Part shown: in pieces, positions 12,298 to 24,394 of the stretch
How the letters are laid out: each line of letters opens with the position of its first letter
Numbering within the stretch: the stretch's first letter is position 1
NCBI GenBank assembly: GCA_032164295.1
Contig: JAJHTX010000006.1
Location: 2,170,001 to 2,234,000, forward strand
Direction of reading: 5' to 3'
Source: Inonotus obliquus
Taxonomy: Eukaryota; Basidiomycota; Agaricomycetes; Hymenochaetales; Hymenochaetaceae
Length of the DNA: 64,000 bases
Made by a program: the position numbers and the translations under genes
Notes under the pieces: model-generated
The model's input: the letters and a program-made list of their open reading frames with translations, nothing else
Told to the model about the DNA's origin: nothing
Database searches by the model: none

Positions 12298-12702
12298 CAC
12301 TGAGCAAATGGGGACGCCACGTCAAAGGGGCGGTGAAAAAGCTGTGCTCCGTTACCCGGTCTGCGTCGACGCATGCATCACTGACACCCAGTTCTGTCGT
12401 TGACCCGATGCTGGACCGTGAGACCTCTTTCGAGGTCGCAGACGTGTTAATGTCATCCTCTGATCAGATCAGTAACCCTGTTGCACACTTGACCAGTCAA
12501 ACCCTCTTCTCTAATCTGAGAAATTCGTATTCGCTAACATTCCTTTTTGCGCTTTCGCCCGGCAATAAAGGATGATGATCCATCGGCAAATGCGGACGGT
12601 AGTTCTGGTATCCTGTTCGACACTGAAATAGATGGTGATGATGGTCATGGGCGACAAGATGAGCTAAATCCCAGCAAGGTAGCTGGTCCACCACAGTTGT
12701 AG

Positions 12703-13581
12703 AGCGAGGGCGCGACTTCCTATCATTGACCGATGGGCAGTTCGTCGACAGGAAGCGGGCATTTCCCTGTAGTGCGATGATCGTGCATGAAACTCCGTTC
12801 CCGTTGTAGGTGTCTTGCTACTCCGCGCCGTGGCATCCTAATAACAAATATGTTACAGGCCCAACTTTCAATTCCTTATGCGACAGTATTTTTTAGACGA
12901 AGTACGCAGTATAATTTATGAATTTTAAGTCGGTCCGATAGTTGTTCAGTTGGCCATCACCGAACTGGGACAGCCACAACACAAGCAGGGCAGGGTTTGC
13001 GTTCTTCCCCGGAAGTGAGCAGGACTGCAGCGTTCTAGCCGAAAAACCCAATTACTCTCCATCTGATGGACGGATCACTAGCATTGACGTACTCACTTTC
13101 CGGTAGTCGTTTCACGAGGCTCACAACTTGCTGCTGTTTACTTGCGATGTTATGCACAATTGGGCCGGCGTTTCTTGCAACTATTTGCGGGTAAAAGACT
13201 CGTATCACGTGTTGGAGACTACAGAAACTTGTTCATGCACGCGCATTGACCGACGGGTCGGGCTTAGGTAAGAACTGTTCAGAATGTTGTGATAACTCTC
13301 CCTGAGGCGCGTTTGATGAGTTGTGGCGAGAGCCTCGGCATCAACCTGAGACCCCCAGACACCTTGGCCAAATCTAACGATCAAAATTGAGCCGATCGAA
13401 TCTCGAGATTCGGACTCAAACATGGACCCTTACTCTTGATCAAACTTGTACGTACGTGATCAGAGCTATAGGTTCTGTGGTGCAGCCGACCGAACCGAGA
13501 GTATAAACAGTACAAGATGCGTCCAAACATCCCGTACTCGCTCGTACCTGCAACTTCACCCTACTCTCTCCCTGGCTGACC
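12703..13581. other. Intergenic region, transporter 3' side to transcription factor
   Basis: This 879-bp stretch has no supported gene. Its right end is the promoter of the Zn2Cys6 gene and holds a TATA-like box at 13502. Confidence 0.5.
13502..13508 (+). promoter_or_regulatory. TATA-like box of the Zn2Cys6 regulator
   Basis: TATAAAC lies 74 bp upstream of the ATG at 13582, a plausible fungal core-promoter distance. It is assigned by position and sequence only. Confidence 0.35.
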
Positions 13582-16460
13582 ATGGACGGCATACGGTTCA
13601 TCTTAGAGGACCCTCAGGCAGCCAACTCGAGACAAAAGAAGCGTTCACGTCTAGTCACCGCTTGTGACACTTGGTGCGCATTGCCCATCCCATTTGTATT
13701 CACTTCACTTCACTAAACTTCTCTAACGACCGTCGGTCTATATTTGTTCGTTACAGCCGCGCGAAGAAGATCAAGTGCCATCAGACACCTGGAGCTTCCA
13801 AGTGCGAAGCATGCAGACTTTCGAAGAGCGCTTGTAGGTTTCGGGACCGAGAACGCTATCATGCTCAGCGTTCGGGTAGCTTGTCGGCGTCGAGTTCCAA
13901 CTTCAACCCTTCGGATAGCGAGGATAGTCAGTCGTTCACCGAGTCTCCGGGCTTCATTGCCCGTCGGGCCACACTGCCTACTTTGGGGCATTACCATTCC
14001 CAACAGTCTCGTTCGTCATCTCTTCCCCCCGCCTTACCCCGTCTCCCGAACGCCCTCGGACCCCGAACTGGAAGTCCGAACAGCGAAGTAGGGCCCCATC
14101 GTGTAAGGAAAATCAGCACCAGGTATGCCATCGACTTCAACAGATGAACAATGACTGAAAAGTATTGTGAAGGCGAAACATCGGCCCTGTGGCGTCTCAG
14201 GACTACTCATTCTACCATGGCGGGCGTCGGTCAGGGCAGTCCACACCATCACTAACTGGCGTTTCGCCCCTTTCCAACTTCAGAAATCTTGCTCTTGATG
14301 ACTACTCCCACACTATGCAAAACTACTTTGACTCGTCTCGTCCGGGCTTTCCTTCTCCGAAGTTCATGGAACATGCTCTGGAGCTCTTCTCGGAGTATTT
14401 TGGGTCAAGGTTCCTTTTCTTACATCATGAAGCACTTCGACACACGATGATGGAGCAGGCGCTTCCTGCACCGTTTGCGAACTGTATTGCCGCACTCTCA
14501 CTAAGGTGAGCGGTAATTCCGTATTGGAGCTCACTGAGGATGATCTTATCCTTCTCTTTCAGATTTTCTCTTTCTCCGGAGCTTCCTGGGACTAGTCGTG
14601 TCTTCGTTGGTGAACCATACCTTGAGATGGCGAAGGTACGCTTACAATCTCCACTTTACACTGTTGAAATCCACTAAGACTACCTTAAAGGATTTAATCA
14701 TCCCTCTCGCATATACCCCTTCTGTTGAAAATCTCCACTCTTTGTTGCTTTTATCTTGGTGTGAATACGGATCAGGTCGTGAAAATGGACTGAACGTGTA
14801 TGGCTCAGTAAGTGATTACTCTGCTCCGTGTGAAACTTGGCCTCAATGGCGAATTCTCCAGCTGGCTGTGAGGATGGCGTTGGACTTGGGCCTCGGGAAT
14901 GAAGAAACGATCCAATCGCTCACTACGGAGCATGAGCGTATGGATCTTCGTCAGACATGGTGGAGTGTTGTCATGTTGGACATTATTTCCTCTTGGAGTA
15001 TGTATTCGCAATCATTGATTCTCGATGGTTCTGACACGTCCTTCAGTCACGGGCAATCCGGCGCACCTTAGTCTGCAGGCTTGTACGACTGCCTTACCGA
15101 AGTCGACTTTCCCTACTTCAGACCCTTCGGTCACTTCGTCGCCATATTTCACCCTATATGAACTTATCGGTCTTCGTGATAAGATGCTGCGGATTCTTAA
15201 CTTCAGCTTCAACTCAGAGTTCCAAGGAAATCACGAGGCGGAGCTACAGTGAGTAACTCGTGTCTCCCGTGCAAAAGACAGTATCTCAGAAATAATTTCA
15301 GGGACATCCGGTCGCGCTTGCTGTCAATTCAACTGTCCCTTCCGTCTCATCTTGAGTTCAATGTTGTAAACTTACGACGGACTGTACAAGACCGTCAAGA
15401 TATGGTCTTCGTCTTCCTTCACTTGATTCTCAATTCCCTTATCGGGATGAGCCACTATCCTTCTATTTTCCGCTCGTTCCCCACATTACCGCGGATGCCC
15501 GAGATTGTCACTTCGGTACGTGCACTATTCATATTTCTTTGTGCACTGCCTCACCTTTTTTTATTAGTCTGCGCGAACGATCCTCGACGTAGTCGTAATG
15601 ATGGAACAAGTTGACACCCATGCCGTTGCTGCGCTACCTTTCCTAGACTTTCCGTTGGCAATCGCAGCCCGAGCGTTTGCTATAGAAAGCCGGGCCGAGC
15701 AGGAGATTTCGGCATCCTTGGAGGACCTGACATCGGCCAACCGAGGACGCTTTGCCGAGGTTAGCTACGGGGTGTGCAATAACCTATTGTCACGCATGGC
15801 TGAGTAAGTTTCATTCTGCTTGCCAAAACCCCAGCGTGCTGATTTGTTTCCAGGCACTGGGGTAACGTTCACAATGTCCAGATGGCCGTCCAATCGGGAA
15901 CAGTGTGGACGTACCTCTGTCCAGTCCAGCAAAGTCCCGTGGCTCTACCTTCGGCGCTAGGTACGGACTAAACTTGGCGTTTCTGGTTGATCAATGCTGA
16001 TGTACCGCTCACTTCTGTAGAACTTCACGGCGTTGATAGCTACGCGCATGGTTCCCGACTGCACATCGATCAATCACCAGAGCATCAGGAACTAGCTTTG
16101 ACGTATTCCGATAGTGACCTCTCGAGAGAGCCGTCACCGCTCTTGTTTGAATTCCCGGGACTTATCAACACGAATGCTAGTCAGCGACTATCGGAAGCGG
16201 ATCAAATACAGAGACCGTCCTCCGATCCGACGCCGACTACTATGCTTCCACCGGTATCGCTCGCTGGCGGAGAAGTTGCAACGTACGACGATCTTACGAG
16301 CTACATGGCGCCGTATTCTGGCGACAGTCATAGCTCTTCCGGACGTGATGTGGAGTACTTTTCCGCGATGCATGGATCGGAATGCCTGCCAGCGGTTTAC
16401 AACGGAGATGGAAATCGTAATGTTGGCGTCGCTCAGTCTTTTCCTCCCGCTCCGTGGTGA
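13582..16460 (+). CDS. Zn2Cys6 transcription factor with fungal_trans domain
   Basis: Exons: 13582-13673, 13757-14102, 14201-14505, 14563-14635, 14691-14807, 14862-14997, 15047-15248, 15302-15515, 15568-15803, 15854-15960, 16021-16460 (2268 nt, 755 residues). The binuclear zinc cluster is formed across the first splice: CDTCRAKKIKC, then an eight-residue loop (HQTPGASK), then CEACRLSKSAC. All six cysteines are present. A Ser-rich linker follows. The middle homology region (fungal_trans, PF04082 type) includes LLLLSWCEYGSGRENGL, AVRMALDLGLG and MDLRQTWWSVVMLDI. The C-terminus is acidic and Ser/Pro-rich, as in an activation region. It should be a nuclear DNA-binding regulator; the targets cannot be told. 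Intron 14808-14861 (54 nt) has no in-frame stop, so retention would insert 18 residues before the conserved helix. Confidence 0.9.
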
Positions 16461-17472
16461 GTAGCTCTTTTATCACTCCTCCAATCTACCCATCTGACTG
16501 GCATATAAGGCTTATCTCGTAAATACTAAGTTATTCAGTTATTCGTATTTGCTGTACATATGCACTTCTTCGCCTTCAATGCTCTGTATGTATGAATTAT
16601 TACTGAATTATATCCACACTCCGAACACCCCTCCTTCATTTTTTTCAATACCTTCTATTCATAGTATATAGTTTTGCATGCCTTATACCTCGTTCTCATG
16701 ATAACAATCCTTGTGCCTGCCTTCTGTATTATAGATTATTTAACAGCCATCCTGGACGCTGAAAAATGGCTTATACCATAGTCACAGGAGGAGCAGCATG
16801 TACTCGCAATGTACTTGTTTGTTCTAAAAAAAATAGCAGTTACGTTTTGGTCCGCCCCTGAATGATTGCCTTGATCGCCGGTCTTTCTTAGCCGAACCTT
16901 TTCTCAACTATATATATGACTATTCTTCAGTGGCTCAGTAAGATGATCGCAGCAGACTACACATCTTGTTGCCAGGAGAACAGCCTCGCCGAAAACGAAA
17001 AGTCAATCGCATCGCATATATGGAAGACTAACTCAATTCAAAAGTCGATGCAGTGGGACCGGATCTTGACAGAATACAATAGAAGGAGGCTGGGGCCACT
17101 AGTACTTAGATGAAAGATTTACTGCCTATGGCAAGCGCCTCAACTCAAATTTAGTCAATCAGATCCGTTATTGAAGAAGCGCGTAGGCTGTGGGATTATA
17201 ACAACTTGGGATGATGCTAGATACAGGACCTATCCATCACATCAGTCTTGGCTCTTATTCGCTACTTCGCCGAATGCTCATCATCATGGAGGGTCGCAAG
17301 GGCGTGCCCATCTCTTCATTCTACTACTTTGGCCAGTGGCCAATACCTTCGGGGTCTCAGCTGTGCCATCTTGCTACTGCACAGGCAAGCGCAGGTCGCA
17401 GGCAAAGCAAGTAAGCCTAGTTTTCGAACTACGCTCGGTCAATAAAGGACGTGTTGAGGCCGTAAACGAACT
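16461..17472. other. Intergenic region, regulator to receptor
   Basis: About 1 kb lies between two tandem genes. The left part is T-rich (3' UTR-like). No domain-bearing reading frame is present. Confidence 0.5.
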
Positions 17473-19433
17473 ATGCATCATACGGAATCGTCCATAAAGG
17501 TCTTGACCTCCGACCAGGTTGAAGGAGAAAAGGTGAAGAGCTGTGCCAACTATTCGTTTACCTGACCTGTATAGGCTGACCGCTCTTACTTAGATCCTTG
17601 TTGCCGTCTCATCAGTGTCCTTGGCCGCAGTCGTCACTCTTTTGATGATTATATTTGTATGTGCGATTCTTGAATCAGCAAGCAAAATCTGAATACTCAA
17701 CATCTTTATGCAACACCGCCGTGCACCTTCTTGTGCAGATCATGGTCTTGAAGGCCACTGCTTCTCGGAAGCCCGGGAATAACATCTTTCGTTCGCATGT
17801 CACTGCCTACTTCCTGTCCTTGCTGGTCTCAGATCTCTTCCAAGGTCTGTTCTATGATAACCCCATAGTTCGAGTATGATTGATTTTTATGTGAAGCCGT
17901 TGGATCTATTATGAATTCGAAGTGGATACAGAATAAGGTTGTGAGATCAGGTGGCTTCTGTTTCGCTCAAGGTTCCTCTGCAATTGCCTTTATCGTGGGT
18001 CTAGAAGACTGATGCACCGCCCCCATAGGAATGATCAAACAAATGGCCGACGTTGGCACTGCCTTTTGGTTTGTTTATTCTCTTTTTGCCTCCGTCGTAT
18101 TTGTAACTATAATCACTTTCCCACAGGATAACGGTCGGTGATTTACTGAATTACAAAGGGCATCAGAGAAATCTTACCACTCTGATTCACCTCTAACAGA
18201 TTATTGCGGTGCATACCTTTAATGTCCTCGTTCTCGGCATTCATATTCGCCAAAGCCTTATGTACCTCGTACTCATCGGAGGTTGGAGCTACATCGGAGT
18301 TATCGTAACCATGGGACCATTTTTCCTTCAAGAACCTGGTAATGGACCATTCTGTATGTCTTTGGCCTTCCGGGGATGGCATTGGACCAATGCTAACCGA
18401 TTCCCGGCTGTTCCAGTCAACATTTCAGGGCTCTGGTGTTGGATTTCCAACAGCTATCCTACAGAGCAGTTAGTGTGCGTCGGCTCAACCTGAGTCTGTT
18501 TGGCTTGAAGTTATATTTCGCTTACGCGTAACCTTGCTTTTTGAAAACATTCTAGCCTAGACTATATGATGGTGCGTGCTGTGATCCACCTCTTCGGAAG
18601 CTTACTGAAAATAAGCCCAGATGTTTCTTGCCGCCGCGATGAGTTTTGTCTTGTATCTCCTTGTGTTTATGAAGCTCCGCGGCAACCTCCTCGTCCTTCC
18701 AAATGGACGTCTCCGTTTTCAATCAGTAGATCGAAATCAAGCATGGAGGTTACATCAAGATGACGAAACGTCGGATCTCCAAGCTCATATCGTCTTTGTT
18801 GCGAAGCACATGCTACTGTACCCGGTACGCGGGCTTCGTCCTAAAACATACTGTTGAAGATGAGAATGGCTTAATATGTCTTTCCGCCACAGACTGCATA
18901 TATCGTTTTGCTTGTTCCGATTGCCGCATGTCGATTCGCTGAGTGGATGGGGCATGACGTTCCACTTGGTGCTGTGATTTTCAGGTGCGTTCATTCTTGC
19001 TTCGGTGGATCGGGCAACACAACGGCTCATCTTCTGTCATATCTTCCAGTGATAGCGTCTTCCTTCTCTCAGGTACGTCGCATTCCAACATCCTCACGAA
19101 ACAAGCAAGCTGATCAATCATAAATTAGGTTTCGTGAACGCATTACTTTTTGTGCTTACTGGGCGAGTTTTACCGCTCAGAGAGATCTTGAATATGTTTG
19201 AGCCGCGTCCATCCATGCCCAAGTGCCAAGCCGCGATGCCACCTTTGCGGGTTTCAGTGTCTGGCGAATGGGGTTCCGAAGTGGGCACGGCGTACGATGC
19301 AACTAATGTCTGCGCGAAACGGTTGGAGGATTGGAGCGAGAAGGAGCTTCCACAGCTTCCAGAAGTGGCACATCCACCCCATCATTCTATGTCCCATGGC
19401 AGGAGCTTCTCCGAAGTAGACAGTTTTCTCTAA
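17473..19433 (+). CDS. Git3-like seven-transmembrane G-protein-coupled receptor
   Basis: Thirteen exons: 17473-17517, 17594-17656, 17739-17844, 17897-17971, 18029-18068, 18127-18133, 18200-18353, 18417-18468, 18556-18571, 18621-18824, 18893-18984, 19050-19072, 19129-19433 (1182 nt, 393 residues). The start MHHTESSIKVLTSDQ leads into helix 1 (ILVAVSSVSLAAVVTLLMII). Later landmarks are SRKPGNNIFRSH, SLLVSDLFQAVGSIMNSKW, FCFAQGMIKQMADVGTAFW, HTFNVLVLG, ISGLWCWISNSYPTE, HLDYMMMFLAAAM and FVNALLFVLTGRVLP. The order and the GLWCWI/TAFW motifs fit the Git3/cAMP-receptor-like family, whose yeast members sense glucose and act through a G-alpha on adenylate cyclase. The ligand here is unknown. Exon 6 is only 7 nt. 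The cytoplasmic tail holds SMSHGRSFSEVDSFL, a possible phosphorylation region. Confidence 0.85.
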
Positions 19434-19744
19434 GACCTATTCTAGCCATGTAACTCAGTAGTCACTTCTCGACTACCTAAGTTTCCGAACGAGTCTTCGT
19501 TCGAATGACATAGGCTTCGTGGATAATCTTGAGACTGACCATCATATGTCGAGTGTGCGGGTAACAATGTCAGGAAGTTAACTCAGCTGGTTTCACAGTC
19601 CCTCTGAAGGAGTTGAGAGTTAAGCTTTTGCGCTTTTGGCTTGGCGAAGAGGTATCATTATAAAGGAAAATCGCCGGACAAATCGGACTTTCAAACCTGA
19701 TTGCCATGTACAGAAAGTCGATCAGGACCTCCATGATTTGAACG
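19434..19744. promoter_or_regulatory. Intergenic region with the ATG5 promoter
   Basis: This 311-bp spacer separates the receptor stop from the ATG5 start. A TATAAAG box lies at 19659-19665, about 80 bp before the ATG. Nothing else is evident. Confidence 0.4.
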
Positions 19745-20924
19745 ATGACCTTCCCCGCCAGACACGACCCTTCGCCCTCTGCATTCTCGACACCAGCGTC
19801 GACAGCGCTCTTCAGAAGGCTCACATGGGAAGGAACAGTCCCTCTTGAAATTCATGTCGACCCTGCAGAATTGCCCGCGAACAGCGACCGAGGGTTGGAA
19901 TGTTACTTCATCCAGGCGTCTCGTGTGGGCTATCTCCCACTACTCATCTCTGAAATCAAGCGATTCCTGGTCGACATCGTTTTTGATAGCGCTGGAGCAA
20001 AACTGATAAAGGAGGAAGACTGGTGGTTTGAGACTGAGGATAAGGTGTTAATGCGATGGTCGGTTTGCTCAGTATCTTGTAAGAAATATACACTGACACG
20101 CGTCCTTGTAGGCACTGGCCGATAGGCTTACTATACGATTTCCATACCATCACTTCGTCACTAAAGAAGCGCAGTATTGATCAACCACTAACGCCCCTGC
20201 GACTAATTCTACACCTTGCTGCTCCACCTACCGACAAACTATTACTCTCGCCTAGTATCGAAGCGTGCAAGCAAGCGTTCATGGGCCAGCTCAAGGAAGC
20301 CGACTTCTTAAGATGGGGCAACACAAAGAGGATGACAGGCCTGCGTCAAGCCGAGCAGGATGGTCTTTGGGAGGCAATCAGGGATCGTATGTGTGTATAA
20401 TCCACTCCAGTTTCTGATTCTAAGAGGGTGCTTGGACAGATAATTTCGACGAGTACTGGAAAATCGCATCCAGAGTCACTCCGACAACGACACCTTCTCG
20501 ACAAATGTCTCCTCCTCCCTCATCTGTTTCGTTGCATACACGACCTCCCTCGGTGGACTCAGCGGGTGCATCGGATAAGGATGGTGCTTACAATGTCCGT
20601 TGCGTCCCGGTCCGAATGTACCTTCCAGACGGACCTGTCCTCCAAGATGTTGCGCCACCTTCTCTTGAATCTGGTAAGTTGTCTAAATACGAGTTAGATA
20701 TTTTACTCGCACTCATCGTCATTCTCAATCACGTAGGAGGATACAACACACTGGGGAAACACCTCAGTACTCATCTCCCTCTACTTTTTCCTAGTTCCAG
20801 CCGGGTTGTTGCGTATCCGGTTATTCAGGGAGTGGTATGTCCTTTGGATGCAGAACTTGCATGGCTAGGTGCTTGTATGGCGGGTGCGGATGGGTGGGTG
20901 AATGTTCTAATAGGCTTGGTGTAG
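19745..20924 (+). CDS. ATG5: Autophagy protein 5 (Atg5)
   Basis: Exons: 19745-20058, 20112-20386, 20440-20673, 20737-20924 (1011 nt, 336 residues). After a short N-terminus, FRRLTWEGTVPLEIHVDP opens the first ubiquitin-like domain. Conserved Atg5 parts follow: YFIQASRVGYLPLLISEIKRF, WWFETEDKVLMRW, HWPIGLLYDLHTI, LKEADFLRWGNTKRM, NVRCVPVRMYLPDGPVLQD, GYNTLGKHLSTHLPLLFP and VVCPLDAELAWLGACMAGADGW. The conjugation lysine of yeast Atg5 (Lys149) is probably the lysine of LKEADFLRWGNTKR. Atg12-conjugated Atg5 forms, with Atg16, the E3-like enzyme that lipidates Atg8 on the phagophore. A Ser/Pro-rich insert (SRQMSPPPSSVSLH) lies in the basidiomycete-typical position before the second ubiquitin-like domain. 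Confidence 0.95.
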
Positions 20925-20999
20925 ACGTAAACAAAAAAGGTCTAGAGGGAATAATATTACAACTTACCTCTGTACTACACAGATTGCCCATTACTTTAA

Positions 21000-21081
21000 G
21001 GCGCTGTAGCAAAGTGGTTAATGCGGCAGTTTAGAAAGCTGCTCCTCTTCGAGGGCGCAGGTTCGAATCCTGCCGGCGTCG
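21000..21081 (+). tRNA. tRNA-Ser(AGA), intronless
   Basis: The acceptor stem GGCGCTG pairs with CGGCGTC (two G-U pairs), with discriminator G at 21081. The D arm is GCA/TGC around AAGTGGTTAA. The anticodon stem GCAGT/GCTGC closes the loop TTAGAAA, giving anticodon AGA (reads UCU after A-to-I change). A long variable arm with stem CCTC/GAGG marks a class II serine tRNA. The T arm is GCAGG-TTCGAAT-CCTGC. The internal A box (TAGCAAAGTGG) and B box (GGTTCGAATCC) are intact, and a TTTT pol III terminator follows at 21084. It lies 75 bp after the ATG5 stop. CCA is not encoded, as expected in eukaryotes. Confidence 0.95.
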
Positions 21082-21266
21082 TCTTTTACTATGAGTTGTT
21101 TTAATTTTTTTCCTTAGTTCCGTTATTTGATAAATATATAGCCGGGTACATTCACATAGAGTCAGGTGCTCTCATGTGTTATCCCTATCCTATAGCAGGT
21201 AGTTCATTTGTAAAGGAGCCCGACGGAGTATGTGTTTTACGACTTATGCTCTACCTCTATCTCGTC

Positions 21267-21274
21267 TATAAAAA
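21267..21274 (+). promoter_or_regulatory. TATA box of the intradiol dioxygenase gene
   Basis: TATAAAAA lies 93 bp upstream of the ATG at 21367, followed by a pyrimidine-rich leader. A strong TATA box suits an inducible catabolic gene; that last point is inference. Confidence 0.5.
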
Positions 21275-21366
21275 CCGAACTTGTTCACGGGTCGCGATAG
21301 TCAGTATCTTTACATCCTCTTTCTTATTTTGAGGATCACCTACAACGCGCTTGTCTGGACCTATCC

Positions 21367-22870
21367 ATGGCAGAGCAAAGCAACGTGAACAAGGCAGTAA
21401 GCAACGGCATCCCGCCGCCACCGTTCGAGCTTCCTGTGAGTATTTAGAGGACGGGGTACGCGCTTTGGAGAACGCTGTCTAATACGCGGTGTAGCTCCCT
21501 GACAGACCGGAAATAATCACCGCGAATATACTCAAGTTGAATACGCTTGCGAAATCTCCGTACGTTGTTATCCTTACGATCGCTTTCTTGACTGGTTCTT
21601 CTATCGGCAGCCGTGGTCTGCCCAAGTTTGGTTGAGCCGCCTTGTCGTGTGTTCGTATCGAGTATTCAGCGGCTGATTGATTGGAGTTTTATAGGAGGAC
21701 GAAGTTCTTGTTTGATAAACTTATTGAGCATTTACATGGGTTTATTCAAGAGACGAAGTAAGTCCAGTTTCATCGAATTAATCACGGTTATAGACGGAGA
21801 AAGAGTAACATGGATCTGACTTTTGATATTACAGTTTAACTACGGAGGAATGGATGAACACTATCCAATTCCTGACTCGGACTGGACAGACGTGCACGGA
21901 TATTCGTCAAGAGTTTATCTTACTTTCAGATGTCCTAGGTGTTTCTGCGCTCGTTGATGCGTTGAATAATCCGCCTCTTGGGAATACGACGGAGAGTAGT
22001 GTGCTTGGACCGTTCTTTACGGAAGATGCGAATGATAGTGAGAATTCAGATTGGTTTGAACTCTCTTCGAAATAGGCTGACGATGGGTTGCTCTAGTCCA
22101 ACTTGGTGATTCGATTGCTTCGGAGGGTAAGGGAGATTATTTGTGGGTTGAGGGACGAGTCCTTGACTCGAAGGGTAGTCCTATCCCGGACGTTGTCATT
22201 GAGACTTGGGAAACCGATGCGTGAGTAACGTCTTTTGAACAGGGCGTCCGATGGGCTGATTGGCGCGAAACATCAAAAGTAACGGATTTTACGACACGCA
22301 ATACAAGGACCGGGCTGGACCTGACTGCAGAGGTCGCCTTCATTCGGATAAGGATGGTAAATTCGAGTATCGTGCTATTGTCCCCGTTGCATATCCTATC
22401 CCAGGCGACGTGAGTTACACCCATTTTTCTGTTACTCGACAAAGGGATTACTGAAAGAGGTGTTCCAGGGTCCTGTTGGGGACCTCCTTCTCACTCTCAG
22501 TCGGCACAATATGCGTCCGAACCATCTACACATGATGTTCAAGAAGTCCGGCTATAATACGTTGACAACGGCCCTGTATCCTGCAGGCGACCCATTGGTG
22601 GAAAGCGATGCCGTGTTCGGTGTTAAGAAGAGCCTTGTTGTCGTAAGTCTCTCGGATTCTTCTTTCTTGTTTATCAAAAGTCAACGTTCATCCATCTTGC
22701 CTCTTTCAAAGAAACTTGAGACTGTAAAATCAGAACAAGAGGCCCGCTCCAAGGGTTTTGCAAAAGGTGACGAGTTCAAGTTGCTGAAGTTCGACTTTGT
22801 CCTTGCTACGGAGGAAGAAGTAAAGAATGCTCGAGCGCAGCATGCCAAGGAAGTCGGAGCCGTCGTGTGA
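21367..22870 (+). CDS. Intradiol ring-cleavage dioxygenase (hydroxyquinol/catechol 1,2-dioxygenase type)
   Basis: Exons: 21367-21435, 21495-21559, 21695-21757, 21835-22037, 22097-22220, 22280-22409, 22469-22642, 22712-22870 (987 nt, 328 residues). The N-terminal helical dimerisation domain includes EEWMNTIQFLTRTGQ and FILLSDVLGVSALVDAL. A catalytic beta-sandwich follows: SVLGPFF, YLWVEGRVLDSKGSPIPD and VVIETWETDANGFYDTQY. The Fe(III) ligands expected for this family are visible: Tyr in FYDTQY, Tyr in VPVAYPIPGD, and both His in RPNHLHMMF. The enzyme opens the ring of catechol or hydroxyquinol to muconate or maleylacetate on the way to the TCA cycle. It is cytosolic, with no signal peptide. 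Basidiomycetes use such enzymes on lignin-derived aromatics. Substrate preference cannot be fixed from sequence; the leading 'PRTKFLFDKLIEHLHGF' block favours the hydroxyquinol group. Confidence 0.93.
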
Positions 22871-24394
22871 GCGTTGTTCAGGAGTCCGTGTAGTCAAATG
22901 TTGTGAGTGGATCCGAGTCGGAAGAATCATCCGCTCGCAAATACTATGTTCCCATCGTGTATAGAAGTAAATCAATAGTTTGTATGAAACAATGGAATCA
23001 AACCGTACCAACATATTTCAAAACGTTCGGACACTGTTCCAATCTGCCTGAAATCCTGACAGCAAGGGTCGCAACTTCGATTCATATCCCAGACCTGATC
23101 CGCGATTATAGACGACCAACGTCACGGATCAAACGCATTCTCCCACCAAAATTTTGACTTGTAGGTTTATCCGATCCGAGGCGAGCGTAGAGTTCCTGGC
23201 GTAACATCATGATGCCATCCGGTCTTCCACTAAGCTGCCCTGTCTCTTGAACTGTTTCGTGTTGCTCCCCTGGCTATACAAATATTTAACTCAGAACGAA
23301 CGAATTTTGATGTATCTGAATCTAAAGTACGTACTGGATTCTGATGATACTCTTCGGATTTCCGATGTGGCGACTTGTGTTTTAGCCGGAGATCTGCTTT
23401 ACGCCGTGAATGGTGTTGTTGCAGTAATAGACGCTGTGAAGCAATAGACAAGCCACCGGCCTAACGGCCCAAACGAAGCTCAACGCAATGCACATTCAGC
23501 CACCCAGCCACCCATCAACTACCCAAAGGCCGCTGATAACCAAGACTGATTCCGTTCTCACCTGTTCTCACGAATCAACAAGCCGAGCGAAAGGAAGATA
23601 ACACCTATGCACACTAGTCCTCAACTAGAAAACTTCAGTACGATTGAGAATGGGCGACTATCGTGAATTGTAAACGGGAAGAGCAAAACCCTCGGGGAGC
23701 GCGCATTGTTTCATATCAAAAATCCATCAACGTCGTATTCTCTTGGCCCCATGTCTGGAGAAATATCGCATCGCAATTTCAACGGAAGCAGAAGTAGAAT
23801 TGAAGCAGATAGCGGTCATAGACGGTATTCTCCGAGTACAAAGATATCCTCTACCGGGGGGGAACAGCTTTGAACAGGCACATAATATGGTTCCGGCATT
23901 TCAAAAAACATGCTAGGTGAAGTCCGCCGACAGACGAGAGTTTGTCCTCCGTCAAAAGACCGCGCAGAAAATCAGGAGAAAGACTGTCGGGAGTCTCTCA
24001 TGCTATGAGTGCCGTCATTCCTCGTATCAATAACGGATAAGTTCGGAAGTTCGGGAGAAATAAAGGTACTCGAGGGTTGAAGGGAAAAGGCCCACTGGCA
24101 AAGACCAAAGACTTTCTTGAAATGGGATAGGGAAGCGAGCTTCTAGTTCAAAGTAATAGAATCTTAGAGAAGTGAACCAAGGTCATGCAGAATGTGTTGT
24201 CAACGTGATCAACGCGCAGAAAGGAATACTGTATTTAGGGAGCGCCGATTTTCGATCGACCGATCGACGCACAAATTCCTTCTCTTCTCTTCATCCTTCA
24301 CGTTCTGCAACTCTCATTCACAGTCCACCATCTATCCAAATCTCCTCACGCTCAAACCTCCTTCAAGTTCTCCCCAGTAACAAACAACAAAAGC
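22871..24394. other. Gene-poor stretch between dioxygenase and prefoldin genes
   Basis: These 1.5 kb have open frames no longer than about 94 codons and no recognisable product. The right end must hold the PFD4 promoter. I see nothing else in it. Confidence 0.5.
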
